DNA of 64,000 nucleotides. Origin: Chitinophaga pinensis. Its GTDB lineage: Bacteria; Bacteroidota; Bacteroidia; Chitinophagales; Chitinophagaceae. The notes beneath the pieces are model-generated. The model was not told the DNA's origin. It did no database searches and saw only the letters and a program-made list of their open reading frames with translations. The translations under genes were made by a program, and so were the position numbers. The first letter of the stretch is position 1. Each line of letters opens with the position of its first letter. Location of the stretch: contig LR632930.1 in NCBI GenBank assembly GCA_902167325.1, forward strand, positions 4,092,001 through 4,156,000, read 5' to 3'. Shown piece by piece: positions 35,061 through 43,541 of the stretch.

Positions 35061-35921
35061 CTACGCGCTTTCCATGAAAGAAACAATCCGCACTGCCTCC
35101 AACGCTTCTTTCACATCATGTACCCTCAGAATGGATGCACCCCGCTCCAGTGCGGCGGTATGTAACACCGTGGTGCCATTCAGTGCTTCCGCGGCACTGG
35201 TTCCCAATAATTTGTATACCATCGATTTACGGGATACCCCTGCCAGAATGGGCGCCCCCACAATATGCAGCATCTCCATCCCGCGGAGCAGCTGGTAGTT
35301 GTGCGCCAGCGTTTTACCGAAGCCGAAGCCGGGGTCAAGGATAATATCATGGATACCGGCAGCACGGCAGGCTTCCGTTTTCTGAATGAAGTAATCCAGC
35401 ACTTCCTGCACTACATCCTCATACTGAGGGCTTTTCTGCATGGTGGCAGGCGTACCCTGCATATGCATGGCAATGTACGGCGCACGGAGGGCCGCCACAG
35501 CGGGGATCATTTCAGGGTCCATCTCCCCGGCGCTGATATCGTTGACAATAGCCGCGCCCGCCAGGATACACTTCTCTGCCACAGAGGCATGCCAGGTATC
35601 AACGGAGATCACGGCTTCGGGGAACTTATATAAAATAGCATGGATAGCGGGTATAAGGCGGGCGGTTTCTTCCGCAGCTCCTACTTCAGGCGCACCCGGG
35701 CGGGAACTCTGGGCACCGATGTCGAGGATAGCAGCACCCGCTGCCAGTAAGTCCTCCGCACGGATAACGGCATCGTGCAGCTCACGGCTGCGACTGTCTG
35801 CATAAAAGGAATCATCCGTCACATTAATGATCCCCATTACCTGCGGCTCTGCGAGGCTCAGCAACTTTCCCCGGCAGCTAATGGTGAAATCTTTCCGTAA
35901 TGATGTATTTTTGAAACGCAA
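35061..35921 (-). CDS. folP: Dihydropteroate synthase
   Basis: About 286 residues from a TTG at 35921. No ATG or GTG suits the N-terminus, and the promoter element at 35952-35959 rules out a TTG farther upstream (35996). The TIM-barrel motifs are MGIINVTDDSF (usually N-x-T-P-D-S-F), DIGAQSSRPGA, SVDTWHA, NDISAG, DPGFGFGKT, GVSRKS and RVHDV. It joins p-aminobenzoate to dihydropterin pyrophosphate in folate synthesis. The Pro-to-Asp change in loop 1 is unusual. It is followed by cdaA. Confidence 0.9.
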   Translation of the reverse strand: MRFKNTSLRKDFTISCRGKLLSLAEPQVMGIINVTDDSFYADSRSRELHDAVIRAEDLLAAGAAILDIGAQSSRPGAPEVGAAEETARLIPAIHAILYKFPEAVISVDTWHASVAEKCILAGAAIVNDISAGEMDPEMIPAVAALRAPYIAMHMQGTPATMQKSPQYEDVVQEVLDYFIQKTEACRAAGIHDIILDPGFGFGKTLAHNYQLLRGMEMLHIVGAPILAGVSRKSMVYKLLGTSAAEALNGTTVLHTAALERGASILRVHDVKEALEAVRIVSFMESA

Positions 35922-35951
35922 GAGGCAGTGATTATTAAAGTGATATACGGC

Positions 35952-35959
35952 CAAATTTA
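35952..35959 (-). promoter_or_regulatory. -7 promoter element for folP
   Basis: On the minus strand it reads TAAATTTG, a full match to TAnnTTTG, 30 bp before the chosen TTG start. Confidence 0.55.
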
Positions 35960-36013
35960 CCGTAATTCCTTCATTTCCCGCCGCCTTTACACGCAATTTA
36001 AATCAGCAATTGA

Positions 36014-36544
36014 ATGACATACCAGCAGGTGATCGACAGCAGTAAGGACATTTTTCTGAAGAAGACGAAAGACTACGGTACTTCCTGGCGCGTATTGCGC
36101 CCCATCTCCATCGTAGACCAGATTTTCATTAAAGCCCAGCGCATCCGTACCATCCAGGAAACGGGCGTGCAAAAGGTGGCAGACGATATTGCCGGTGAAT
36201 TCCGCGCCATCATCAACTACGGCGTTATCGCCCTCATTCAGCTGCAACTGCCTTCCGACGACGTATACACGGACCTTCCCGTAGAAAAGGTGACCACCCT
36301 TTATGACGAACAGGCCGCCTTCATCCGCACCGTTATGGAAGCCAAGAACCACGATTATGGCGAAGCCTGGCGCAGTATGAGCCAGGAGTCTTTCGTGGAC
36401 CTGATCCTCACCAAGCTCCTCCGTATTAAACAAATACTCCGTAACGACGGAAAAACACTTATTTCCGAGGGGATCGACGCCAATTACGTCGACATCGTGA
36501 ACTATGCCGTATTCGCGCTTATTCTCCTTGAAGAAAAGCATTAA
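36014..36544 (+). CDS. DUF1599 domain protein with an internal duplication
   Basis: 176 residues, soluble. Two halves are clearly related: KKTKDYGTSW...DQIFIKAQRI...INYGVIALIQL (first) and EAKNHDYGEAW...DLILTKLLRI...VNYAVFALILL (second). DUF1599 has been linked to nucleotide modification in phages, yet in Bacteroidota it is a housekeeping neighbour of folP and cdaA. Conserved Lys-Asp-Tyr-Gly and Asp-Asn-Tyr positions in both halves suggest a dimer-like active site. The actual activity is unknown. Confidence 0.85.
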   Translation: MTYQQVIDSSKDIFLKKTKDYGTSWRVLRPISIVDQIFIKAQRIRTIQETGVQKVADDIAGEFRAIINYGVIALIQLQLPSDDVYTDLPVEKVTTLYDEQAAFIRTVMEAKNHDYGEAWRSMSQESFVDLILTKLLRIKQILRNDGKTLISEGIDANYVDIVNYAVFALILLEEKH

Positions 36545-36564
36545 CATTCCTATCTTTAACCACT

Positions 36565-37653
36565 ATGAAACCAATCATCGCTATTTTTCGCATCGTAGTA
36601 GGGGTGCTGTTCATCTTTTCCGGATTGATCAAAGCCAACGACCCTTTAGGACTCAGCTACAAAATGGACGAATTCTTTGAAGTGCTGCACATGCATTTCA
36701 TGATCCCGTTGTCCCTTACCCTCTCCCTCGTCATGAACGCTTTCGAGATCATTGCAGGTATAGCCGTACTCATCGGTTACCGCATGCGCTTCTTTTCGTT
36801 CCTGCTCCTTTTGCTCATCATCTTCTTCACTTTCCTTACCGGCTTCGCCCTCTTCAGCGGTCTGATCCGTGAGTGCGGATGCTTCGGTGACTGTATCAAA
36901 CTCACTGCCGACCAGTCGTTCTGGAAAGATATTATCCTGCTGGTGATGATCCTTGTGATCTTCATTTACCACAAACGCATTCAGCCGCTCTTTTCACCAC
37001 GCATCAATGCCGGTATCATGATCTTCGCCGTGCTCTTCCCCGTGGTGCTGCAATGGTATACTTTGGCGCACCTGCCGGTGGTAGACTGCCTTCCCTACAA
37101 AGTTGGTAACAACATCCCTGAAAAGATGCAGGCGCCTCCCGGCTCCACGCCCGATGTGTATGAGACCGTGATGATTTATGAGAAAGACGGCAGGCAGCAG
37201 GAATTCACCACCGAAAACTACCCCTGGCAGGATACCCTGTGGAAGTTCGTGGACCGCAAAGACAAGCTCATTAAAAAAGGCAATGCCGAACCCGCTATTA
37301 AAGACTTCATCCTGAACGACTTTAACGGCACCAATATGAACAGCGGCGTGCTGAACGAAGCCCTGCCCGTATACCTCTTCCTCGTACTGGACGTAGCCAA
37401 AGCCGGCAGCGGCTGGGAGGCTAAAATGCAGGCATATGAGAAACAGGCTGCAGAAGGCAGGATCGTTCTGATGGGGGTAACCAGCTCCAGTCAGGCTGCC
37501 GTGGAACAATTCAAAGCCAACCGCGGTATTCATTTCGACTTCCTGCAGATGGATGGTACCGCCATCAAGACGGCCGGCCGGAGCAATCCCTGCCTGCTGA
37601 TCCTGAACAAAGGCACCGTAGTGGCGAAATACCATTATAACGATATACCGTAA
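36565..37653 (+). CDS. BT_3928-type DoxX/MauE membrane protein
   Basis: 362 residues. Five hydrophobic helices in residues 1-160 form a DoxX/MauE-like domain with the cysteine-rich loop ECGCFGDC. This is followed by a soluble region that may have a thioredoxin-like fold (VLMGVTSSSQAAVEQFKA...GIHFDFLQMDGTAIKTAGRSNPCLLILNKGTVVAKY). The order suggests a membrane redox protein that passes electrons across the inner membrane. It is 20 bp after the DUF1599 gene, with the permease gene 5 bp after its end. Confidence 0.85.
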   Translation: MKPIIAIFRIVVGVLFIFSGLIKANDPLGLSYKMDEFFEVLHMHFMIPLSLTLSLVMNAFEIIAGIAVLIGYRMRFFSFLLLLLIIFFTFLTGFALFSGLIRECGCFGDCIKLTADQSFWKDIILLVMILVIFIYHKRIQPLFSPRINAGIMIFAVLFPVVLQWYTLAHLPVVDCLPYKVGNNIPEKMQAPPGSTPDVYETVMIYEKDGRQQEFTTENYPWQDTLWKFVDRKDKLIKKGNAEPAIKDFILNDFNGTNMNSGVLNEALPVYLFLVLDVAKAGSGWEAKMQAYEKQAAEGRIVLMGVTSSSQAAVEQFKANRGIHFDFLQMDGTAIKTAGRSNPCLLILNKGTVVAKYHYNDIP

Positions 37654-37658
37654 GCAAT

Positions 37659-38717
37659 ATGCTGCGATTCCTCTTCCGTAAAACGGGCTACGGCCTCCTC
37701 GTGCTTTTGGGCGTGGTGGTGATCGTATTCCTGCTGTTCAACGTACTGCCCGCCGATCCGGCGCGTATGACGCTGGGGCAGCGGGCAGACGTGGCCTCGC
37801 TGGAAAACGTGCGGAAGGAATTGCATTTGGATAAGCCGGTGGGGGTACAGTTCATGTATTATCTCAATGATCTGTCCCCCATAGGCATCCTTACCGCGCA
37901 GCAATACAATGAATCTGCCAGTGCCCTGCGGCTTTTCGGAGTAGGGGAAGGTAACTCCCTCGCGCTGAAAACGCCTAACCTGCGCAGGAGCTACCAGAGT
38001 AAGAAAGAAGTGTGGGAGATATTGACCGAAGCACTTCCCGGCACGCTCGTGCTGGCCCTGGCGGCGATGCTTTTCGCCACCGTGATGGGCATAGCCTTAG
38101 GGGTGCTCTCCGCCGTAAAGCAGAACACCTGGATGGATACGGGCGCCGTATTTGCCAGTGTTATGGGTATTTCCGCCCCGTCCTTCTTTGCCGGCATCGT
38201 GCTGGCCTACCTGTTCGGATTTGTTCTGGCAGACTGGACAGGGCTGCACATGACCGGTAGCCTCTACGACATTGATCCCTTCCGGGGCCGCGTACTTAAT
38301 CTCAACAACCTCATATTGCCGGCCCTCACGCTGGGCATCCGGCCACTGGCCATCATCGTTCAGCTCACCCGCAGCGCCATGCTCGATGTGCTGAGCCAGG
38401 ATTATATCCGCACAGCCTACGCCAAAGGCCTCCGCCGACGCACCGTACTCTTCCGCCATGCCCTCCGCAATGCCCTTAACCCCGTTATCACCGCCATTAC
38501 CGGATGGTTTGCCGAACTGCTGGCAGGGGCATTCTTCGTGGAGTACATCTTCGGATGGAAGGGGATAGGCAAGGTAACGGTAGACGCACTGGAGAAATTC
38601 GACTTCCCGGTAGTGATGGGAGCCGTTCTCTTTACGGCCGGTATATTTGTGGTGATCAACCTGCTGGCGGATTTCCTGTATACCCTGATTGATCCCCGCA
38701 TTCGGCTAACTTCCTGA
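37659..38717 (+). CDS. ABC transporter permease, OppB/DppB type
   Basis: 352 residues, with helices near 10-28, 130-150, 165-190, 225-250, 280-305 and 322-345. The BPD_transp_1 signature is seen as YAKGLRRRTVLFRHALRNALNPVIT. Such permeases import oligopeptides or nickel with a second permease, ATPases and a binding protein, none of which are near here. Single dppB-like genes are common in Bacteroidota and may use partners elsewhere. It starts 5 bp after the BT_3928-like gene and is probably cotranscribed with it. Confidence 0.9.
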   Translation: MLRFLFRKTGYGLLVLLGVVVIVFLLFNVLPADPARMTLGQRADVASLENVRKELHLDKPVGVQFMYYLNDLSPIGILTAQQYNESASALRLFGVGEGNSLALKTPNLRRSYQSKKEVWEILTEALPGTLVLALAAMLFATVMGIALGVLSAVKQNTWMDTGAVFASVMGISAPSFFAGIVLAYLFGFVLADWTGLHMTGSLYDIDPFRGRVLNLNNLILPALTLGIRPLAIIVQLTRSAMLDVLSQDYIRTAYAKGLRRRTVLFRHALRNALNPVITAITGWFAELLAGAFFVEYIFGWKGIGKVTVDALEKFDFPVVMGAVLFTAGIFVVINLLADFLYTLIDPRIRLTS

Positions 38718-38832
38718 TTTTCAGTAACACAAAAAATATTTCCTGTTATTTTGTAACAAACGTAACCGGCAGTCGTCTTCTTTCTGTAACAACGAAGGAA
38801 ACCGCCTCCTTCTGCCATTCTAAAACGAAACA

Positions 38833-39348
38833 ATGACATCCAGCGCATTTCAGTCCCTCATCCTTCCGTACAGGCAAAAGCTTTACTGCTTTGCATACCG
38901 CCTGCTCGGGAATGAGGAGGATGCAAAGGATGTGGTACAGGACGCATTTATCCGGGTTTGGAATAACCGGGAGAAGATGCCCGAGCTGCAAAGCCTGGAA
39001 GCCTGGTGCATGCGTATTACGCGTAACCTGGCGCTGGACCGGCTGAAGAGCCGGAAATACCGGGCAACAGATGATCTGGACAGAGCCGGGGAATTGCCAG
39101 CCGCGCATCATACGCCGCTCCAGCACGCTGAAAAGAGTGATGTGATGCGCAGGGTACATGGGGCCATTGCCCGGCTGCCGGAGAAATTCAGGACCGTGCT
39201 GCAGCTCCGCGATATGGATGGACTCAGTTACCAGGAAATTGCCGACACGCTTGAAATAGGCCTGCCGGAAGTAAAAATTAACCTGCACCGCGCCCGTAAA
39301 CAGGTGCGTGAGCAGTTACAAAACCTGCAAGTATATGGAATACAATGA
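38833..39348 (+). CDS. ECF-type RNA polymerase sigma factor
   Basis: 171 residues. Region 2 shows YCFAYRLLGNEEDAKDVVQDAFIRVW, and region 4 shows a helix-turn-helix (GLSYQEIADTLEIGLPEVKINLHRARK). It would direct RNA polymerase to a small set of promoters. Its stop overlaps the start of the next gene by 14 bp, the usual arrangement of a sigma/anti-sigma pair. The two DUF4252 genes that follow are probable targets or parts of the same system. Confidence 0.93.
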   Translation: MTSSAFQSLILPYRQKLYCFAYRLLGNEEDAKDVVQDAFIRVWNNREKMPELQSLEAWCMRITRNLALDRLKSRKYRATDDLDRAGELPAAHHTPLQHAEKSDVMRRVHGAIARLPEKFRTVLQLRDMDGLSYQEIADTLEIGLPEVKINLHRARKQVREQLQNLQVYGIQ

Positions 39349-39829
39349 CATCAGGACCCTGCTGGGGAAGTATTGGGCCTGCGAGAGCACAGAGGAAGAG
39401 GAAGAAGCGCTGCGCGTATTTTACGCCGGCCATGAAGGAGCTTTGCCCGCAGATCTCCAGGAAGCCGCTCCATTGTTCCGCTACTTCCACGATTGCAGCG
39501 ATGTTCCGGACATGCCGGAGCTGTTTACCGACCGCCCCGCACCGTGGGATGAACCCGTTACCATCGTTCGCCCCATCTGGCAGAACTGGATGAAATACGC
39601 CGCAGCAGTACTCGTGGCGGGAGGGTTGCTCTATTCGGCAGACAGCTTCCGGGATAAGCAGGCAGATGAACTCGCCTTCAGGGATACCTATTCCGATCCC
39701 AAACTGGCTTACGAACAAACACAACGCGCCCTGCAGCTGCTGTCCAAAAACCTGAACCGTGGTAAAACACAAATGGAAAAGATCGGGTACTTCAGTGAAG
39801 CAACAGAGAAAGTACAGGGTAAAAACTAA
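39335..39829 (+). CDS. Candidate anti-sigma factor, single-pass membrane protein
   Basis: 164 residues from the ATG at 39335, inside the end of the sigma factor gene. The N-terminal cytoplasmic part (residues 1-85) is acidic (STEEEEEALRVFY) and is followed by one hydrophobic helix (MKYAAAVLVAGGLLY) and a short outer part with heptad-like spacing. This layout and the gene overlap fit an anti-sigma factor, although I see no zinc-binding motif and no FecR domain. Confidence 0.7.
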   Translation: MEYNDIRTLLGKYWACESTEEEEEALRVFYAGHEGALPADLQEAAPLFRYFHDCSDVPDMPELFTDRPAPWDEPVTIVRPIWQNWMKYAAAVLVAGGLLYSADSFRDKQADELAFRDTYSDPKLAYEQTQRALQLLSKNLNRGKTQMEKIGYFSEATEKVQGKN

Positions 39830-39885
39830 TGGCCATTCCAGATCCGCATATTATAACCTTGATTGATCACTAATTCAAATTGAAC

Positions 39886-40443
39886 ATGAAACGCATTATC
39901 CCACTGGTCGCCTTACTATGCATTTTGTGCAGCAGCCAGATGGCCCAGGCGCAAACCACCATCGAAAAATTCTTCCAGAAGTATCAGAACGACCAGTCTT
40001 TCACTGTCATCAACATTACACCGAAAATGTTCTCCATGTTTTCGAAAGTAAGTTCCGATGACCCCGATGCCAAAAAGGTCATGAACCTCGCCAGCAAACT
40101 GAAAGGCCTCCGGATTCTTATTAAGGAAGACACGAAAGAAGGGCAGAAGCTTTACCGCGAAGCTGCGCAGTTCCTGGGTACCGGTATGGAAGAGCTGATG
40201 AGCCTCCGCGACAAGGACTCCGACCTTAAATTCATGGTGCGCGAAAACGCCAAAGGCAACATCGCTGAGCTGGTTATGCTCGTAGGCAGCTCCAATGAGT
40301 TCCTGGCCTTACTGGTACTAGGCGACTTCAGCATCAGCGAGATCTCCGAGATCGCCGGAAACATGAACATTGACGGTTTCGACAATCTCGGCAAGCTCAG
40401 CGAAGACACCAAAGGGCCAAAGGGCAGGAAAGGCCCTAAATGA
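39886..40443 (+). CDS. DUF4252 secreted protein (first copy)
   Basis: 185 residues from the ATG at 39886. The signal peptide ends near MAQAQT. The DUF4252 pattern follows: FFQKYQNDQSFTVINITPKMF, a helical middle, and AELVMLVGSSNEFLALLVLGDFSISEIS. The C-terminus is basic and repetitive (KGPKGRKGPK). Function unknown; the family is specific to Bacteroidota and often follows an ECF sigma gene, as here. Probably periplasmic. Confidence 0.88.
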   Translation: MKRIIPLVALLCILCSSQMAQAQTTIEKFFQKYQNDQSFTVINITPKMFSMFSKVSSDDPDAKKVMNLASKLKGLRILIKEDTKEGQKLYREAAQFLGTGMEELMSLRDKDSDLKFMVRENAKGNIAELVMLVGSSNEFLALLVLGDFSISEISEIAGNMNIDGFDNLGKLSEDTKGPKGRKGPK

Positions 40444-40526
40444 CACAACTAACGGACAAGCCGCCGTCCTCCATCCGCGGCCGCTTATCCTACTATCCAT
40501 CCTTTACCTGAATAAATTAAAACGCT

Positions 40527-41057
40527 ATGATCAGAATCCTGTTTATCACTATCGCATTTGCCCTGTTTGCCTCCACTGCCACTGCGCAGCGTAAAACGCT
40601 CAGAAAGTTCATGGTTGAGCATTACGATGTAGCCTCCACCCACCGCGTTGGCCTCGGTTTCCTGACCTTCCGTGTGGTAAGCTGGTTCATCCCCAACCAC
40701 GCTTTCGACGGTAAAATGAAAGACATTAAATGGGCACTGAAAAAAGTGAGAAGAGTACGCTTCTATGCCCTTGAAATGGACAATGGCGTATTTTCCGGAG
40801 AAACGATTGCTGCTTTAAAGGATAAGCTGGAGAAAGATAATAAGTTTGAGGTGCTGGCTGAAATACGTCAGAAAAATTCCCGTATCCACGTACTCAGTAA
40901 CGGCAAAGGAAATGACAGAATCGATAATTTAGTGGTATTGATACAGGAAGACGGAGAAATGATGATGATGCATCTGCGTACTAAACTGTCTATGGACGAT
41001 ATTTCCCGGATCGTGAACACGATATCCGACGAAGTAAAAATAACGGTTAACGGATAA
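40527..41057 (+). CDS. DUF4252 secreted protein (second copy)
   Basis: 176 residues. The signal peptide ends at ASTATAQ. Compared with the first copy it lacks the N-terminal FxxY pattern but keeps the core (IDNLVVLIQEDGEMMMMHLRTKLSMDDISRIV). The two probably come from one old duplication and may form a pair. The gene ends inside the end of the convergent DUF721 gene (11-bp overlap). Confidence 0.85.
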   Translation: MIRILFITIAFALFASTATAQRKTLRKFMVEHYDVASTHRVGLGFLTFRVVSWFIPNHAFDGKMKDIKWALKKVRRVRFYALEMDNGVFSGETIAALKDKLEKDNKFEVLAEIRQKNSRIHVLSNGKGNDRIDNLVVLIQEDGEMMMMHLRTKLSMDDISRIVNTISDEVKITVNG

Positions 41058-41334
41058 TCACTTCCGTAACTACCTTTTCCCCCAGCATATCATTCACTAA
41101 CCCCGCGATACGGTCTTTCGAATAATTCAGTTCCTGCTTCAGGGGCGCAACAGTCGTCACAATCACCAGCTTACCATCATAGAGATGAACGCTTTCGGTA
41201 TACCTTGCGATGGTTTTACCCACTACCTGCTCCCAATTTTCCTGAACACGTACTTCCATCAGCCGAGGTTTCAGACGGCTTTTGTTGAGGTATTCCCGCA
41301 GGGCATCACCCAGGCTGACCATGTTGTTTCGCAT
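41047..41334 (-). CDS. DUF721/DciA-like protein
   Basis: 95 residues. The pattern SLGDALREYL...VQENWEQVVGKTIARYTESVHLYDGKLVI is that of DUF721, which includes the DnaB helicase operator DciA. In many bacteria that lack DnaC, DciA helps load DnaB at the origin. The single short domain here agrees with Bacteroidota members. A TACATTTG element (41339-41346) lies only 4 bp before the ATG; a second ATG at 41322 is an alternative start. Confidence 0.88.
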   Translation of the reverse strand: MRNNMVSLGDALREYLNKSRLKPRLMEVRVQENWEQVVGKTIARYTESVHLYDGKLVIVTTVAPLKQELNYSKDRIAGLVNDMLGEKVVTEVIIR

Positions 41335-41338
41335 GCTG

Positions 41339-41346
41339 CAAATGTA
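41339..41346 (-). promoter_or_regulatory. -7 promoter element directly before the DUF721 gene
   Basis: On the minus strand it reads TACATTTG. The distance of 4 bp to the ATG implies a leaderless transcript or use of the next ATG at 41322. Confidence 0.5.
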
Positions 41347-41369
41347 GCGACATTTTTCCGCTGCCGCTT

Positions 41370-41807
41370 TTATTTTTCAGGAATCAGGCCGTGATCACGC
41401 AACACCTTTTCTTCATCGCCTGTTACATATGCAAATATCTTCGGTTCACCGGAAACAGTGGTCAGCAAATACCATACATCAAACTCTATCCGGATGGTTT
41501 TACCGTCCTTATCGTAAGAAGAATCCCAATGCACCTTTGCCATGCAGTGATTGTCATCGATCTTGGTGACATCCACTCCCGCAACGCGCATGCTTTTTGT
41601 ACCCATCTTCCGATATTGATCGTAGCCTTCAGTCATCGCCTTTATGAAGGAATCATCGTTTTTCCCGCATTGCACACCTGCAGGGGCCGATTGTATGAAG
41701 CAGTCCGCAAAAGCGCCTGCAAAAGCCTGCATATCTTCCGTTCTGCCCTGGATGGCATCATTGAAACGCTGTTCGTAAGCCTGGAAGAAAACTTTGATCT
41801 TATCCAT
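41370..41807 (-). CDS. NTF2/SnoaL-like protein
   Basis: 145 residues, soluble and without a signal peptide. The long first helix (IKVFFQAYEQRFNDAI), a cone-shaped alpha+beta order and the strands CMAKVHWDSSYDKDGKTIRIEFDVWYLL fit the NTF2-like fold. Such proteins bind small molecules or act as isomerases. No catalytic residues can be picked out. It is a separate unit on the minus strand, next to the DUF721 gene. Confidence 0.65.
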   Translation of the reverse strand: MDKIKVFFQAYEQRFNDAIQGRTEDMQAFAGAFADCFIQSAPAGVQCGKNDDSFIKAMTEGYDQYRKMGTKSMRVAGVDVTKIDDNHCMAKVHWDSSYDKDGKTIRIEFDVWYLLTTVSGEPKIFAYVTGDEEKVLRDHGLIPEK

Positions 41808-41886
41808 GGTAAAAGGTTTACAGGAATTTCACAATATTCAGGCCACCGGCGGTAACAACCGTAAAAAAATCCCGTAAATTCCTGTC

Positions 41887-42825
41887 ATGAAATATCTGCT
41901 TGTTCCCCTCTTACTACTGCTCGGCTTCACTGCCACCGCGCAACAAACGCCCGCCAAATTCACGATGGACGTGCGTTACCTCTTATCCCTCCCGGAAGGA
42001 TATAATGCTGATACCACCAAACGCTGGCCATTGCTGATCTTTTTACACGGCTCCGGCGAAAGCGGCCCGGACCTCGCCAAGGTAGCTGCACATGGGCCAC
42101 CTATGCAGATAGCTGCCGGTAAGCAGTTGCCTTTCATCGTGGTATCTCCCCAATCTGATTTTGGCGGCTGGGATGCAGGCGTGCTGCACCGCCTCCTGCT
42201 GGACCTGAAGAAGAACCTCCGGATGGATTATGACCGCGTGTATATGACCGGCCTGAGCATGGGAGGTTATGGCACCTGGGAATTTGCTTCCCGGTATCCT
42301 AACGAGCTGGCTGCCATTGTCCCCATTTGCGGTGGCGGCAGGCCCGGCGATGCGTGGAAGATGCGTAATGTACCGGTTTGGTGTTTCCACGGGGCAAAGG
42401 ATAATGCAGTACCCCTCAGCGCCAGCGTAAGTATGATCAACGCACTGAAGCCCTATCAGCCCAATGTGAAATTCACCATATACCCCGAAACGGGGCACGA
42501 CAGCTGGGTGGCCGCTTACAACAACGACAGTCTTTATACCTGGCTGCTTGCCCAGCGCCGTCACCGTTACCAGCAGGTAGCTATTGCGCCTGCCACAATT
42601 GCCAAATATGCAGGCACCTATGTGCGGAACAAACGCGACACCGTGGTGCTTACTGCTGCGGGGGGCTTATTGCAGCTGCAGGCCGGGCAACATAAGGAAA
42701 CACTGAAACCCGCCAGCGACTCGGTATTTTTCTGGGTAGAGCAGGCACCGGTGGATATGCTTTTCAATAAAGAAGGCTTTATAATACGCGGCCGGGAGCA
42801 GGAGCAGTTTAAAAAAGTGAAGTAG
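41887..42825 (+). CDS. Secreted carboxylesterase-like alpha/beta hydrolase
   Basis: 312 residues. The signal peptide ends at TATAQQ. The fold is shown by PLLIFLHGSGESG (oxyanion), the nucleophile in GLSMGGYG, the Asp in HGAKDNAVP and the His in TGHDSW. The C-terminal 85 residues (IAKYAGTYVRNKRDTVVLTA...) form a small beta domain like the DUF3471 tail seen in other hydrolases. It probably cleaves esters in the periplasm; the acyl substrate is unknown. Confidence 0.87.
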   Translation: MKYLLVPLLLLLGFTATAQQTPAKFTMDVRYLLSLPEGYNADTTKRWPLLIFLHGSGESGPDLAKVAAHGPPMQIAAGKQLPFIVVSPQSDFGGWDAGVLHRLLLDLKKNLRMDYDRVYMTGLSMGGYGTWEFASRYPNELAAIVPICGGGRPGDAWKMRNVPVWCFHGAKDNAVPLSASVSMINALKPYQPNVKFTIYPETGHDSWVAAYNNDSLYTWLLAQRRHRYQQVAIAPATIAKYAGTYVRNKRDTVVLTAAGGLLQLQAGQHKETLKPASDSVFFWVEQAPVDMLFNKEGFIIRGREQEQFKKVK

Positions 42826-42850
42826 TCTGTAGAACCCGGGAGGAAAATCG

Positions 42851-42858
42851 TACCTTTG
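42851..42858 (+). promoter_or_regulatory. -7 promoter element for the PhnA-like gene
   Basis: TACCTTTG matches TAnnTTTG, 22 bp before the ATG at 42881. Confidence 0.55.
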
Positions 42859-42880
42859 CGGCCTTGAAAGCAAGACGCAT

Positions 42881-43465
42881 ATGAAACTTCCCGATGATCT
42901 GAAAACACGCAGCAACAGCAGCTGCGAACTGTGTGCCTCCACGGAGGACCTGGCTGCATACGAAGTTACTCACGCGCCCGAAGCCTTGCGCAACACTGCC
43001 ATTGCCACCTGTGGCAAATGCCGCGCACAGCTGGAGCGTAAAGAGCCGCTCGATGCCCAACACTGGCAATGCCTTACCACTGCCATGTGGAGCGAGGTAC
43101 CTGCCGTACAGGTGGTGGCATGGAGAATGCTCAACCGCCTCCGTAAAGAAACCTGGGCCGCCGAACAGCTGGACATGATGTACCTCGACGAAGAGTTGCT
43201 CGCATGGGCTAAAGCTTCGGGAGATCATGATAACGACGATGTGGTGGAACTGCACCTCGACAGTAACGGCACCCAACTCCAGCATGGCGATACCGTAGTA
43301 CTCACCAAATCCCTCGACGTAAAGGGAACTTCCCTCAACGCCAAAATGGGTACCGTGGTGAAAAACATCCGGCTGGTGGAAAACAATACAGAACAGATCG
43401 AAGGTAAGATCGAAGGGCAGCTGATTGTGATCCTCACCAAATACGTGCGCAAGCAAAACGCCTGA
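42881..43465 (+). CDS. PhnA/YjdM-like zinc-ribbon protein
   Basis: 194 residues. The N-terminal zinc ribbon has CELC (residues 12-15) and CGKC near residue 45. The C-terminal PhnA domain (VVELHLDSNGTQLQHGDTVVLTKSLDVKG) has an SH3-like fold. The family name comes from phosphonate genes, but members are not generally needed for phosphonate use. A helical linker of about 80 residues makes it longer than the E. coli protein (111 residues). A strong terminator follows. Confidence 0.87.
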   Translation: MKLPDDLKTRSNSSCELCASTEDLAAYEVTHAPEALRNTAIATCGKCRAQLERKEPLDAQHWQCLTTAMWSEVPAVQVVAWRMLNRLRKETWAAEQLDMMYLDEELLAWAKASGDHDNDDVVELHLDSNGTQLQHGDTVVLTKSLDVKGTSLNAKMGTVVKNIRLVENNTEQIEGKIEGQLIVILTKYVRKQNA

Positions 43466-43484
43466 TAACCATACGTAAAATATT

Positions 43485-43520
43485 AAAGGCGCCCTTCTCA
43501 TGAAGGGCGCCTTTCTTTTG
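43485..43520. terminator. Terminator between convergent genes
   Basis: AAAGGCGCCCTT (43485-43496) pairs perfectly with AAGGGCGCCTTT (43503-43514), followed by CTTTTG. It may serve both directions. Confidence 0.85.
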
Positions 43521-43541
43521 AAATCACCTGAAAATAGTTGG

